Origin: Verrucomicrobiota bacterium
GTDB lineage: Bacteria > Verrucomicrobiota > Verrucomicrobiia > Limisphaerales > UBA9464
Assembly (NCBI GenBank): GCA_947471985.1
Contig: CANIZL010000040.1
Coordinates: 1 to 54,472, forward strand
DNA length: 54,472 bases
Direction: 5' to 3'
Made by a program: the position numbers and the translations under genes. Positions 1 to 10,500 of the stretch are shown in pieces. Each line of letters begins with the position of its first letter. Position 1 is the first letter of the stretch. The notes beneath the pieces are model-generated. The model had not been told where the DNA came from. It did no database searches and saw only the letters and a program-made list of their open reading frames with translations.

Positions 1-2
1 AA

Positions 3-704
3 TTCCACCGCCGGATGTGGGATGTGAGCGAATTCATCAAACTGCTGAAACAACGTTTCACGCAGTGGTACAACGGGAAAATGGGCCGAAAAGGCACGTT
101 GTGGGAAGATCGCTTCAAGAGTGTGCTGGTGGAAGGGGAAGGGGATCCCTTGGTGACCATGGCCGCGTATATCGATTTGAATCCCGTCCGGGCGGGGCTG
201 GTGACGGACCCGGCGAAGTATCGCTGGAGCGGGTACGGCGAAGCGATGGCGGGGCGGCGGCGGTCGCGGGAAGGGATTCGGCGGATTTACGGGCTGGGGG
301 TGCGTTCGCTCGAGGTCACCGGAACCGAGGCTCTACGGGGTTATCGAGTGCGGGTGTTTTCCCAGGGGATGGAAGGCGTGGGAGGAACGGATGCCACTGG
401 CCAGCCACTACGACGGGGCATAGAGCCGGCCGCGGTGGAGCAGATGCTGTTAAAGCGCGGGCGGGTGGGGATGGAGGAGTATGTGCACTGCCGGGTGCGG
501 TATTTCACGGACGGCGTGGCGTTGGGGAGTCGGGACTTTGTGGAAGGAGTGTTTGGACGATTCCGGCAGCATTTCAGTCCGGGACGCCAGAGTGGCGCGC
601 GGCGGATGCGGGGACTCGAGCCGGAACTCTTCACCGCCCGCGACCTGCGCGTGAATGTGTTTGGGGGTAGCGAGAGGGCGGCGGCGAGTTCGGCGAACGG
701 ATGA
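3..704 (+). CDS. REP-associated tyrosine transposase (RAYT), 5' truncated by window edge
   Basis: The frame is already open at base 3, before the first ATG at 15, so the gene starts outside the window. The visible part carries the RAYT core: a WYN motif, GTLWEDRF, then a helix with AAYIDLNPVRAGLV. In this family that Tyr-x-x-x-NPV helix is thought to carry the nucleophilic tyrosine. The HUH metal-binding motif should lie upstream and is not visible. RAYTs are single-copy, domesticated relatives of IS200/IS605 TnpA that act on short palindromic REP repeats. A perfect hairpin follows the stop (715-730). The RAYT at the other window edge shares the core but is clearly diverged, so these are two lineages, not a flanking duplication. 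Confidence 0.85.
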   Translation, partial: FHRRMWDVSEFIKLLKQRFTQWYNGKMGRKGTLWEDRFKSVLVEGEGDPLVTMAAYIDLNPVRAGLVTDPAKYRWSGYGEAMAGRRRSREGIRRIYGLGVRSLEVTGTEALRGYRVRVFSQGMEGVGGTDATGQPLRRGIEPAAVEQMLLKRGRVGMEEYVHCRVRYFTDGVALGSRDFVEGVFGRFRQHFSPGRQSGARRMRGLEPELFTARDLRVNVFGGSERAAASSANG

Positions 705-714
705 ATTAATGGTG

Positions 715-735
715 CCCGCACGGATGCGGGATTTT
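715..735. terminator. Bidirectional terminator or REP-like hairpin between convergent genes
   Basis: CCCGCA (715-720), loop CGGA, TGCGGG (725-730), followed by ATTTT. This is a perfect 6-bp stem between the RAYT stop (704) and the sigma-factor stop (752), which converge. It could terminate transcription from both sides, or be a REP element associated with the RAYT. The T run is short, so terminator strength is uncertain. Confidence 0.5.
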
Positions 736-751
736 GCACCGTGCGCCAGCG

Positions 752-1498
752 TCAGGCGGGTGACGCCAGCACTTCCACGAAGTACTGCAATTCGGCTTCG
801 ATCTCAGCGGGATCCGTGACGGTTCGGGCGACTTCGTCCCGTACCAGCGCGCGGAATCGCTTTCTGAGGCGATGGATTGCGACCTTCGCTGCGCCTTCAT
901 TCATCCCCAATGCCCGCGCTGCAGACGCCGAAGTCAATGCGCCCGATTCTCCCACGAGCCACGGCTTCAACACGTCGAACTGCTCCCGCTTCCCGGCGGC
1001 TGTGAATTCGCTTTCCAAGGTGTTCAACGCCCGGTCCAGAATCGTGAGCGCCCATTGCCGATCGAACCGCGTGTCGCGTGGTTCCGCGCCGGGATCCGCG
1101 ACTTGAAGTCCCAGCGTTTCCTCGCTCGCGTCGGCCGCCTCCACGGTGTCCAACGGTTCCGCGGCCACGCCCCCGCCGCGCTTTCCGCGCCGCTCGCTGT
1201 CGCGGACGTCGCCGAGAAAATGCCGGACCGCGCCCAGAAGATAGGAGCGGAATTTTCCGCGGGACGGATCCGCGCCGGCGACACCGCCGCCCTGCAACAA
1301 CCGCGCGAAAAACTCCTGCGTTAATTCGCGCGCCGCATCCTCGTCGCGTCCTTCGCGGACCAGAAAGCGGAACACCGGCATCCAGTAGGCCGCGCACAAG
1401 TCCCCCAAGGCCGCCCGGGCCGCCGGTGTCTCACCGCGCGCGGCGACGACCCGGGTCCAGTGGGTCGTGACGAATGCCGGGCTTGCGTGAGGGCTCAT
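752..1498 (-). CDS. ECF-type RNA polymerase sigma factor
   Basis: About 248 residues. Region 2 lies in the N-terminal half (CAAYWMPVFRFL, then DAARELTQEFFARLL and GKFRSYLLGAVRHFL). Region 4 is an HTH near the C-terminus (SASAARALGMNEGAAKVAIH, then RLRKRFRALV). The 'THW...YW.P.F.F' opening and the KRGGG linker are typical of the ECF group found beside Ser/Thr kinases in Planctomycetota and Verrucomicrobiota. The ATG at 1498 was chosen over an upstream codon at 1513 because it forms an ATGA overlap with the kinase stop, implying translational coupling. No anti-sigma gene is adjacent, so the kinase is the likely partner (inference). Confidence 0.88.
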   Translation of the reverse strand: MSPHASPAFVTTHWTRVVAARGETPAARAALGDLCAAYWMPVFRFLVREGRDEDAARELTQEFFARLLQGGGVAGADPSRGKFRSYLLGAVRHFLGDVRDSERRGKRGGGVAAEPLDTVEAADASEETLGLQVADPGAEPRDTRFDRQWALTILDRALNTLESEFTAAGKREQFDVLKPWLVGESGALTSASAARALGMNEGAAKVAIHRLRKRFRALVRDEVARTVTDPAEIEAELQYFVEVLASPA

Positions 1499-4400
1499 CG
1501 GGCGTCCCACCATCCAGTGCGGAGTTGGAAGGTGCTTTCTGGCTGACCGAAACTCTTCGGACGCCGCGTCACTTTCACCATCGGCGGCTCGCCCGACTTC
1601 GTTTTACGCAGTTCGTGCGCGTCGATCGACACCACGTCGGTGACCTCCGGCGCGCCCGGTAGAAAATGCCCGACCCAAATCTGATAGACCTCCACCGGGC
1701 CTTCCTTCGGCCAGAGCGACTCGCCGGCAGCCAGGGCTGATTGCAAAGCCTCCGCATCGTTGGCCAAAGCCGACACGATGGCTTTCAGCGCGAGCATCCG
1801 GGGCGTGACCGGTTTACTCAGGAAGAATGCGTTGGTTCCGAACCGCCACCCCAGACGATTGGGAGGAGCGTTGCTGATGATGGCCAGCCCGAGGGCGACG
1901 TTGACCTCGCGCAGCGCGCTCGGGTAGTCGTGTCTGGGCAGTTGTGCGACGGCGGACCGCAGTCGTTCGGCCGCGTCAGGAATGGCCACTTCATCCGCCT
2001 CCACGGTCAATTGGATGCCCAGAAGCGTACCGGTGAGCGTCGGAGTTTTTGGGGGTTCTTCGAAGAGCCAATAATGCGCTTTTTCTCCAGGCCCGAGCAT
2101 CGGTTGAAACGTATCGGGCCCGGGGTGCAACGAACGGCCCGGGGGTAGGCGAAAGGTCGCCGAGCCGGCCGACTCCGAGGACAATATCCACAGCCCCGGT
2201 TCATCGCCTTGCTTCAACGTCCAGCTTTTACTCATCGTCAAACCCCAGGAGTCCTGCGAGGGCAGAATTTGGGTGTCAGCCGCAGGGAGCGCGAGGGCGA
2301 CACCGTTGCTCCAGAGCGTGGCCGAAAACCAGAGTGCGTGCCGTGGGTGGGGCATCATCAATCGGGCGGTTTCCGCTTCGACGGTTGCTCCGCCTTGAGC
2401 GGCAGCGTTTCGAGTGGCTTTGATCAACGCCTGATCCCGGTTCTCGGCGATCCGGAAGATCACCGCACCACAGATCACAGCGACGAAGGCGCACGCAGCT
2501 TCCACAAGGCGGCGGTGTTGCCAACGCCGCACGGCTTCGATCCCATCGGGACCGTCCTCCACGAAGCGTCGCGACCGGAGCAAAAGGAGTCCGGGAAACG
2601 CCAGCAACAGAAGGCCTCCACCCGCTACAACGACCGTGGCTTTATAACTCCGCGTAGGTCTGTCTGCGGGAAATGCTCGATCGGTTAGATTCAATCCGGA
2701 ACCAAGACTGGCCGAGAGACGCTCGAAAGCCTGGTTCGCGCGCATCGCCGCATCGTGGGAATTTCCGGCCCTCGCCGTCAACATCCACAACTCCAACGCA
2801 GAGGCACTCCGTTGCAGTTCCACGGTGCCTCCTTCGACCGCGACGCCCACGAAAGTCTCGGCCGTTAACCGTGATTCCAACGCCGGCTCGGCATGGAAAA
2901 GCGCTCGGGCATGGTATTCGATGGGCGAGACCATCCTAGAGATGACCGCCCACAACGCGAACACCGTCCCCAGCCCAATCGCGCCCCAGCCGAACAGCGT
3001 CTTCCTCATCGGCCGTCGTGCCGATCCCGCGGGCGCTGCGGGCCGCGGATCGACCGCATCAAATGCCCGCATCACCGCCGGATGCCACAGCGTCACTAGG
3101 CCAACGGGAAAGAGCGCCGTGCACACCAATGCCACGAACAGATCCAAGCTGGTAAGCTCGTCGAATCCGGGTGCCGGGGCATCCCAGAGGAGCAGGCGGA
3201 TCGATCCGGCTGTGGTACTTCCGACCATCAAGCTGCCCAGCACCGTGGCCGCAGTCCGCCAACGGCGACGAAGCGCCGCGAGGGCACACGGAAACAGGAT
3301 CAAGAGCGGCGTGTTCGGAATGCTGACGCGGTGGACGCCTTCGCTCAGACCAGTCGACCGTGTCACGCCGTTTACCGCAACTTGGAGAACTCCCAATCCG
3401 GCGATGATCGCCAACAGGATTCCGACGTGGTGCGCCCAGCGCGGAATGGGGACCGGCTCGTCGGCTGGCTCCGCGGCCGGATCGAATCGTTGGCGTGCGC
3501 GTTCACAGCCGCGCCAGACCCAGCCCGACACCAATAGAAAGCCCACCGCAAAGCGCCACCACGGCGCTTTTCCGGGCATGAACGTCACCACGGAAGCTCC
3601 GCAAACCAGGAAGACGATCGACATCCAACCCGCGAGGGCCCACGCGATGCCCGAGCCGTTCCACACCGGCCGACCCTTCTCCGCACGTACCACGCGGAAG
3701 CCCGACCAACGGCCGTTGTCCGTTGTAGGTTTCGCCGTGGCTTTCGTCACCGGCGGTGGCGTGCCCAGTCCCTCCACCTGACTCCCCACTTCGCCGGCGG
3801 TTTGTTGGCGCAGTTCCCGTTCCTTCGCGAGTGCGCGCATCACGATTTCATCCACGCGGGCATCGATGAGCGCCTTCACCGACGGCGCGGAGAAGCGTCC
3901 GAGGGGCAGCTCGCCGGTGAGCAATTCGTAGAACACCACGCCGAGCGAATAGATATCCGCGCGGTGATCGACCAGCGACGGTTGCTCAATCTGCTCCGGC
4001 GCCATGTAGTGCGGCGTGCCCAGGCGCGCGCCGCTGCGGGTCAGTGTGATGTCGGTGGGATCGCTGCCGATCAGTTTGGCGATGCCGAAGTCGGCGATCT
4101 TCACCCGGCCGTCGGAATCGAGCAGGATGTTCTCGGGCTTGATATCGCGATGGAGAACTCCCTGTTCGTGCGCGTACTGGAGGGCCGCGCACACGCGCGG
4201 CACCAGCGCGAGCGCCTCCTCGGGCGTAAACCGGCCGGCGCGCATCGCCTGGCGCAAATTGAGGCCGTCGACGAATTCCATCAGCAGATAGCAGAATCCG
4301 CCGGCCCGGCCGAAATCGTAGACCGCAACGATGTTTGGATGCGTGAGGCGGGCGAGGAATCGCGCCTCGCGATCGAAACGTTCCGCGAACGTGGGATCCG

Positions 4401-4698
4401 CGCTGAGCGATTGCGGCAGCAACTTGAGCGCGACGAAGCGATCGAAGCGCGGCTGGCGGGCTTTATAAACCACGCCCATCCCGCCCACGCCCACCAACTC
4501 GAGGATCTCGAGGTCCGGAAACGCCGCCACCACCGTGGCCAGCGGCGGCGGTTGGATGCGCTGACTGGTGTGGATGCCGGGCTCGCTGGGCGTCGCGACG
4601 CCCACAATCATGCAGCGTGGACACAGGCCACGGGGCGCGTCGGGTGGGATCGCGACGCCGCACTTCGGGCACGGGACGATGGAGGAATCGGTCTTCAT
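1495..4698 (-). CDS. Transmembrane Ser/Thr protein kinase with N-terminal zinc ribbon
   Basis: 1067 residues. A CxxC...CxxC zinc ribbon (C10, C13, C26, C29) precedes a complete Hanks-type kinase domain at about 65-310: glycine loop GVGGMGVVYKA, ATP lysine in VALK (K92), catalytic HRDIKPEN (D185), DFG (D203), and GTPHYMAPEQ. After the kinase come about seven hydrophobic segments between about 345 and 600. A region of mixed character with further hydrophobic stretches follows (about 690-760), then a soluble C-terminal part of unknown fold, perhaps a sensor. A purine-rich RBS (GGAAGGGAG) precedes the ATG. It is first in a two-gene operon with the ECF factor, so it probably phosphorylates or gates that factor (inference). 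Confidence 0.92.
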   Translation of the reverse strand: MKTDSSIVPCPKCGVAIPPDAPRGLCPRCMIVGVATPSEPGIHTSQRIQPPPLATVVAAFPDLEILELVGVGGMGVVYKARQPRFDRFVALKLLPQSLSADPTFAERFDREARFLARLTHPNIVAVYDFGRAGGFCYLLMEFVDGLNLRQAMRAGRFTPEEALALVPRVCAALQYAHEQGVLHRDIKPENILLDSDGRVKIADFGIAKLIGSDPTDITLTRSGARLGTPHYMAPEQIEQPSLVDHRADIYSLGVVFYELLTGELPLGRFSAPSVKALIDARVDEIVMRALAKERELRQQTAGEVGSQVEGLGTPPPVTKATAKPTTDNGRWSGFRVVRAEKGRPVWNGSGIAWALAGWMSIVFLVCGASVVTFMPGKAPWWRFAVGFLLVSGWVWRGCERARQRFDPAAEPADEPVPIPRWAHHVGILLAIIAGLGVLQVAVNGVTRSTGLSEGVHRVSIPNTPLLILFPCALAALRRRWRTAATVLGSLMVGSTTAGSIRLLLWDAPAPGFDELTSLDLFVALVCTALFPVGLVTLWHPAVMRAFDAVDPRPAAPAGSARRPMRKTLFGWGAIGLGTVFALWAVISRMVSPIEYHARALFHAEPALESRLTAETFVGVAVEGGTVELQRSASALELWMLTARAGNSHDAAMRANQAFERLSASLGSGLNLTDRAFPADRPTRSYKATVVVAGGGLLLLAFPGLLLLRSRRFVEDGPDGIEAVRRWQHRRLVEAACAFVAVICGAVIFRIAENRDQALIKATRNAAAQGGATVEAETARLMMPHPRHALWFSATLWSNGVALALPAADTQILPSQDSWGLTMSKSWTLKQGDEPGLWILSSESAGSATFRLPPGRSLHPGPDTFQPMLGPGEKAHYWLFEEPPKTPTLTGTLLGIQLTVEADEVAIPDAAERLRSAVAQLPRHDYPSALREVNVALGLAIISNAPPNRLGWRFGTNAFFLSKPVTPRMLALKAIVSALANDAEALQSALAAGESLWPKEGPVEVYQIWVGHFLPGAPEVTDVVSIDAHELRKTKSGEPPMVKVTRRPKSFGQPESTFQLRTGWWDAR

Positions 4699-4929
4699 CT
4701 ACTCCCTTCCTGAGGTGGAGCGGGGCAATAGTTACATCGGGAGGTTGGGTTTCTTGCGCCCGGGCGGAAAGAGCGATTTACCGGCGTGTTCGTATTTGAT
4801 CGCTGTCCGCCGAACCATTCCCGGAGTGCATCTGGCGCGAGGTTGCGTTTGCCCGGGGGGCCGGTCCGCCAGGAAACTACGCGCTGGCGGCGTTCGGTTT
4901 ACCGGGGACCGGCCATTGATACGGCAACG

Positions 4930-7143
4930 ATGAATGATGGCGAATTGCTGAAGCGTTACACCGAGGAGCAGGCGGATCCCGCCTTTGCGGAACTCGTCGC
5001 GCGGCACGTGGACATGGTCTACGCGACCGCGTGTCGGCGCGTGGGCGATCCCCACGCGGCGGAGGATGTGAGTCAGGCAGTGTTCTGCCTATTGCTGCGG
5101 AAGGCTGGAGGTTTGCTGGCGATGCCGGACCTCGGTGGCTGGTTGCATCGCACGACCTGCTGGAAGGCCGCCGAATATTTGCGGTCCGAGCGGCGCCGTC
5201 GTTTTCACGAACAAGTCGGTGCTCACGAAAACGCCTATTCTCAAACGCCCGCCGCTGCCCATCCCGCCCAATCCATGGACGATCCCTGGTCCGAACTCGC
5301 CCCGCTGCTCGACACCACGCTCGATCAACTGGAGGCGTCGGATCGACAATTGATCCTGCTGCGGTTTTATCGCCGGCTGCCGCTCAAGGAGATCGGCAGT
5401 CTCCTGGAGATCCGGGAGGATGCCGCACGAATGCGGGTGCAGCGCGCGTTGGAACGATTGCGGCAGAAACTCGTGGCCGTGTTTCCGGGAGTGGTGGGGA
5501 TGGCGACGCTCGCGGAACTGTTGGAAACGCGGGCGGCCGGACCGGCTCCGGCGGAGGTGGTGTCCCGGATCTTGCTGAAGGTTCCGGCTACGGTCGCTCA
5601 ACGCGGGATGGTTCCCAGTCGAGCACCATTGAGCGTCGCCCGGGGACGCCAATCGGCCGTGACGTTGGCGGTGGCCGGGTTGGTCGCGGTTTCGGTCACT
5701 GTGGGTGTGTTGTCGCGGCCTGCTTCGTCAACGGCCGGCCGGACACCCGAGGTTATTGCAGCAACCCGCGGTCCCGCGGTTCCCAATGTTCTACCACGGG
5801 TCAACGGTCAACGGTCCGCCGCGGCGTCATCGGCTGCAGCGCTCGAAGCGCCGGAGGTGACGGAAAAGCTCGAGCAGTTGCGTCGCATCCTGTACTCGAC
5901 CGTGCTGGACACCGCGGATCCGCCGAACGATCTGCGGGAATGCCTCCGGGAATTGGGGCGTCATCCCGAGCCGGCCTTCGAGGTATTGGCTGCGACCTTG
6001 CGCGATGCCACGGCGCCGGCAGTCGCGCGACATCGGGCGGCTTGGGGTTTCTGGCTGTTGACGCAGCAGGCGCCGGAGATCCGGGAGCGGGCGGAAGCGG
6101 AACTCCTGGCGGTGCTCCAGTCGCCTGAGGCGGAGACTCTTTGGTTGGAGGCCGCCACGGTGCTGCGTCACATCGGAGCAAGGGCAGACACCGTGACGGG
6201 CATGGCTGCCGCCTTGGCCGCAAATCCGCCGGCCCTCACCACCAGCCTGATGTTCTGGGAATCGGCGGCCCGCACAGTGCCGCAGGCGACGGCGACCGAG
6301 TTGCGTCCGTGGTTGGAGCGCGAAGGCCCGTATCGCTTCGTCGCGGCCTCGGCCTTGGCGTGGGTGGACAGCGAGCGGTCCGCCGCGTTGGCGGCCATTC
6401 TGATCGAGGGATTCGAACACCCGTTTGGCTCGAGCACCGCCCTTCAACAGGCGGCGCTTTCCGGATTGCGGAAGCTGGGGCCGTTGGCGACGGAGCAGGG
6501 GCCCCGATTGCGCCAGATGCTGAACCAGCCGGAGCTGGTGCGCTCCACGTGGCTGCGGGAGGAGATCTTCGAAACGCTGGCGTCGATTGCCCCGCAATTG
6601 CGGTCGGAAATCCCGGAGGTTGAGCAACTGCTGCATCAGCGGGAAGTGGAGTCCGCATTGCAAGCGGCCATGGAGGCGCCGTCGGCGGGCGTGCCGGAGT
6701 TGGTCGCGGGGTTGGCCAGTCCCGGCACCTCCTGGCGGGCGGCGCTGCAATTGGGGGAACTCGGCCCCTCCGCCGCGGCCGCACTGCCCGCTTTGCGCGA
6801 GGCCCTCGCCGGATCGGATGAACGCGCACGTTCGTATTTTGCCGACGCGATCAAGGCGATCGATCCAGCCTCCCCGAAACCCCGGTACGAACGCGACGAC
6901 CTCATCGCTGCCGTGCGAGGACTCGCCGACGAATGGGATCAGGTGCGGAGCGGGGTGCCCCCGGTCGATGCGGCCTGGATGGAAGAGTTCCTTCAGCGAA
7001 CCGAGGTGAGCGTGCCGACCGATCTGGTGGTCCAGTCGCGGCGCCTTCAGGAAATTCACCCCCGCCTGCACGAAGTCTGGTTGGCGGGTCTGCTGAAGCT
7101 GGATCCCGCCCTGAAGGAAGTACTGAAGGGCGGGGGAAATTGA
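4930..7143 (+). CDS. ECF sigma factor fused to a membrane anchor and HEAT-like repeat domain
   Basis: 737 residues from the ATG at 4930. The frame is open upstream to 4786, but MNDGELLKRYTEE matches the usual ECF start. Sigma region 2 spans about 15-95 (HVDMVYATACRRVGD, AAEDVSQAVFCLL) and region 4 about 130-182 (LRFYRRLPLKEIGSLL, RVQRALERLRQKL). One hydrophobic segment follows at about 243-261. The remaining roughly 470 residues are helical, with Leu/Ala-rich repeats of HEAT-like character. A sigma factor tethered to the membrane with a large C-terminal domain probably combines sensor, anti-sigma and sigma roles in one chain (inference). It is divergent from the kinase operon across a 231-bp shared promoter region. 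Confidence 0.85.
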   Translation: MNDGELLKRYTEEQADPAFAELVARHVDMVYATACRRVGDPHAAEDVSQAVFCLLLRKAGGLLAMPDLGGWLHRTTCWKAAEYLRSERRRRFHEQVGAHENAYSQTPAAAHPAQSMDDPWSELAPLLDTTLDQLEASDRQLILLRFYRRLPLKEIGSLLEIREDAARMRVQRALERLRQKLVAVFPGVVGMATLAELLETRAAGPAPAEVVSRILLKVPATVAQRGMVPSRAPLSVARGRQSAVTLAVAGLVAVSVTVGVLSRPASSTAGRTPEVIAATRGPAVPNVLPRVNGQRSAAASSAAALEAPEVTEKLEQLRRILYSTVLDTADPPNDLRECLRELGRHPEPAFEVLAATLRDATAPAVARHRAAWGFWLLTQQAPEIRERAEAELLAVLQSPEAETLWLEAATVLRHIGARADTVTGMAAALAANPPALTTSLMFWESAARTVPQATATELRPWLEREGPYRFVAASALAWVDSERSAALAAILIEGFEHPFGSSTALQQAALSGLRKLGPLATEQGPRLRQMLNQPELVRSTWLREEIFETLASIAPQLRSEIPEVEQLLHQREVESALQAAMEAPSAGVPELVAGLASPGTSWRAALQLGELGPSAAAALPALREALAGSDERARSYFADAIKAIDPASPKPRYERDDLIAAVRGLADEWDQVRSGVPPVDAAWMEEFLQRTEVSVPTDLVVQSRRLQEIHPRLHEVWLAGLLKLDPALKEVLKGGGN

Positions 7144-7178
7144 CGGTGCATGGCGGGCTCGTCGCGGGACGGGCATCA

Positions 7179-7470
7179 TTCTGAAGCACTCACGGTGCGT
7201 TCATGTGGAGTCCACTTCTGAAGCGTCAACGGTGCGTAATCCCAAAGCGCAGCCCAGCGGGCTGGGATTGTGGTGCCAGGCGAAAAGCGCCCCAACGGGG
7301 AGCGATAAGGTGTGCGCCTACCCGGCACCGTGATGCCACGCCGCCCGACAAGGGACGGGTCACTCCCGGCAAGATCCAGCTGATACAGGTGCCGACCGAC
7401 GCGGTATCTTCCATCCGGAGAGCGGAATGGCTGACGGAAATCAACGGCCCTCACCGCCCCGCTTGGTAAG
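7179..7470. repeat. Repeat-rich spacer upstream of the propeller gene
   Basis: The 428-bp gap 7144-7571 holds no convincing gene. It opens with a direct repeat TTCTGAAGC(n5)CGGTGCGT at 7179-7200 and 7216-7236. Next comes a nested hairpin around CAGCCC-AGC-GGGCTG flanked by ATCCC/GGGAT (about 7238-7270), then GCGCCCCAACGGGGAGCG. Its long open minus-strand reading is the kind that dispersed non-coding repeats give in this phylum. It may be a dispersed element inserted upstream of the propeller gene (inference). Confidence 0.55.
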
Positions 7471-7571
7471 TGCGTCCGGTTCGCACAGGGATCACTGAAC
7501 GGAAGGATTTCGGATCCTCGTTCAAGGATCGTCACTGACCGGTTGGTTCCAAAACTTGGAGACCCTCCATC

Positions 7572-10500
7572 ATGAAGACGCGTACCCTTTCTTTCTGCCG
7601 CTGGCTGGCGTTGTTCGCCTCGGGGCTCGGTCTCTGGCCGTCCGGCGCCAGCGCCCAGGAGTGGTCGTGGACCAAACGCCAGGGCGGGCAGGGCGCCGAA
7701 CGTTGCACGGGGATCGCCCTGAACGCCGCGGGGGAAGTTTATACCGCGGGCTGGTTCGAAAGCACGGCGACGTTTGATTCGCAGACGCTGACCGTCGCTG
7801 GACAACGCGACGCCTATCTCGGCAAGTGGGCGCCTAATGGAGACTTGGCGTGGGTCCTCCGCGCCGGTGGACCCGACGAGGATTACGCCTCCGCGGTCAC
7901 CGTGGATCCCAACGGCAATCCCATCTTCATGGGCGCATTCCGATCCGCCCGGGCCGAGTTCGGTGGACTGGTGCTCACCAATCAATATGCCCGGGACAAT
8001 AACAGCGTGTTCCTTGCCAAGTTGACTCCCGCGGGAAAAGGAATCTGGGTGCGACAAATCGGCGGCGCGAGCACCGGCGGCGACGCCAATTCCCCGGCCT
8101 CGATTCAAACTGATGCCGGCGGAAACATCTATCTCGTCGCGTGCCTGCCGCGCTTTGCGAATTTCGGCACCACCAGCCTGACCGGCTACGAGGACATCGT
8201 CATCGCCAAGTATGACCCGGACGGAAATTTGGCCTGGGCCCGGAAAGCGGGGGGCAATGGCTACGATTACGGTCAAGGCCTCGCGGTCACGTCCGGCGGG
8301 TATGCCTATGTGACCGGCGTTTTTGAAGGCACGGCGCCCTTCAGTCAGGCGAGCCTCACGAGCCGCGGGTTGACCGACCTGTTCCTCGCGCAGTATTCGC
8401 CCGAGGGAAATCTGGAGTGGGTCACCCAGGCCGGCGGTACCGGCTTCGACGGCAACGGCACGCTCGCCGTCGATCCGGAGGGGGGCGTCCTGTTGGCGGG
8501 CTTCTTCGCCGGCTCGGCGCGCGTCGGTACCAATGTACTCACCAGCAAGGCCTCCCTGTACGATCAGGATTCCTTCCTCGCCCGCTACGATGGCCTCGGA
8601 AACGTGCGGTGGGTCCAGCAGATCGGTAACGCGACGATCGATCAAGACGTGCCGGGCGGCATCGCCGTCAGTGTCACCCCGGTTGGTTCGGGATTACATA
8701 CGAATATATTTTTATCCGGTCGATATAATACCTCCACCACCGTGGGAACCGCGGCGATCACCAACAGCGGTGCGCAACGCCTGTTTGTTTCCCAATGGGA
8801 AGTCGACGGCCAGCTCCTGTGGGTGCGGCAGGCGGGAGGCGATAGCAGTGTGATCGCCGCCAGCGGCGGGCCGAATCCGAGTCTGTATGTCGCCGGTCAA
8901 TTCACCGATCCCTCGGCGTGGAACAGCAGCTGGCTGCTGACCGCGGGCAACAGCGATGCCTTTCTCGCGCGCCTGGATCCGGGCGCTGCGCCGGCGACGC
9001 CGATCAAACCGGCCATTGTACAGGCGCCCCGGAGCGTCAGCACCTCCGTGGGTTCAGTGGCGCAGCTCGACGTGCTCATCGCGGGAACTCCGCCCGTGTC
9101 GTACCGCTGGCGGAAGAACGGCGTCGCCCTCGGCGATTTTAATCGCGTGCTGGGCTCGGCCACCGCCCGACTGAATCTCAATTCCGTCCTGACCAATGCG
9201 GCCGGTGACTACACGGTGGTCATCAGCAACAACTATGGCGCCGTGACCAGTGCGGTCGCGGTGGTCACGGTGGCACCCGCGCGTCCCGCGTCGGGCCCCG
9301 CCTGGGGTTGGGTGCGGACCGTTGGCGGCAACGGATCAGATTCGACGACCGCCATGGCCGTGGACGGTGCGGGACAGGTCTATGCGGCCGGAGGATTTCA
9401 GAAGACGAACGTGATCGGAAACACGACCCTCGTGGCACCGGCCAACGCCCAAAACATCTTCTTCGCCAAATACGATCCCAGCGGCTCCCCGCTGTGGGCC
9501 GTTCAAGCGGGGGGCGCCAAGAGCGACATCGCAACTGGACTGGCGGAGGATCACCAGGGGAATGTCTATCTCACCGGCTATTTCTCCTCGCCGACGGCCG
9601 CCTTTGGTCCCACGACCCTGACCAATCCCGCGCCCAGCTATAACGACCTCTTCCTCGCCAAACTGGATGCCGCCGGGGAGTTTCAATGGGCGTGGAGTGC
9701 GGGTGGGACCGGCGATGACCTCAGTCGGGCGCTGACCGTGGATGCCGCTGGCAATGTGTTGATCGTCGGCGACTTCAGTTCTCCGACGCTTCGCTTTGGC
9801 GGCTTGGTGGCCACAAACGTCGGTGGAACGGATGTCTTTGTGGCGAAGTTCAATCCGCGCGGTGAACCGCTCTGGGTTCGGACTGCGGGATGGAGTGGAT
9901 CGCACGATGGCAACGCCATTGCGACCGACGCAGCGGGAAATGTCTATATCGCGGGCGAGATGTGGATTCGCATTCGCTTTGGTACGATTGAACTCGATTC
10001 GCACTTCGATCACGACACATTCCTCGCCAAGTACGACCCCAACGGGAATCTGCAATGGGCGCGCCAACTCAACTCCTTCAGCGTCGCCGTGGCCCGCAAT
10101 CTCGCGGTGGACGGGCAGGGCGATATCATTATGTCCGGGTATTTTGATCAATCCTGCAATTTCGATCAACAGACCCTAGTGGCGCATGGTGGCCAGGACG
10201 TGTTTCTGGCCAAGTTCAATCCCGCCGGGGAGGTGGTCTGGGCGGAGAATTTCGGCGGGCCCGGAATGGATACGCCCCGCAGTCTCGCGGCGGACGCGGC
10301 GGGGAATGTCTATCTCACGGGAAGTTTTGAGCAAACAGCGGACTTTGGCGGCGTCACGCTGACGACCGGTGGCCAACGCGACCTCTTCGTCGTTGCGGTG
10401 GATTCCACCGGCCACGTGATCTGGGCCAAGCAAGCCGGCGACACCCGGAGCGAAGACGGATTTGCCCTCGCGGTGGGGGCGGACGCCGCCGTGGTGGTGG

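Noticed and set aside
3802-4713. 303-codon plus-strand frame opposite the kinase domain
   Set aside because: It mirrors the highly conserved kinase region and has no recognisable fold.
5827-7179. 450-codon minus-strand frame under the sigma/HEAT gene
   Set aside because: Antisense to a well-supported gene, Arg/Gln-rich shadow composition, no motif.
7176-8645. 489-codon minus-strand frame under the propeller gene
   Set aside because: Antisense to a gene with clear repeats and signal peptide; its composition reflects repeat shadows and its C-terminal part runs through the repeat spacer.
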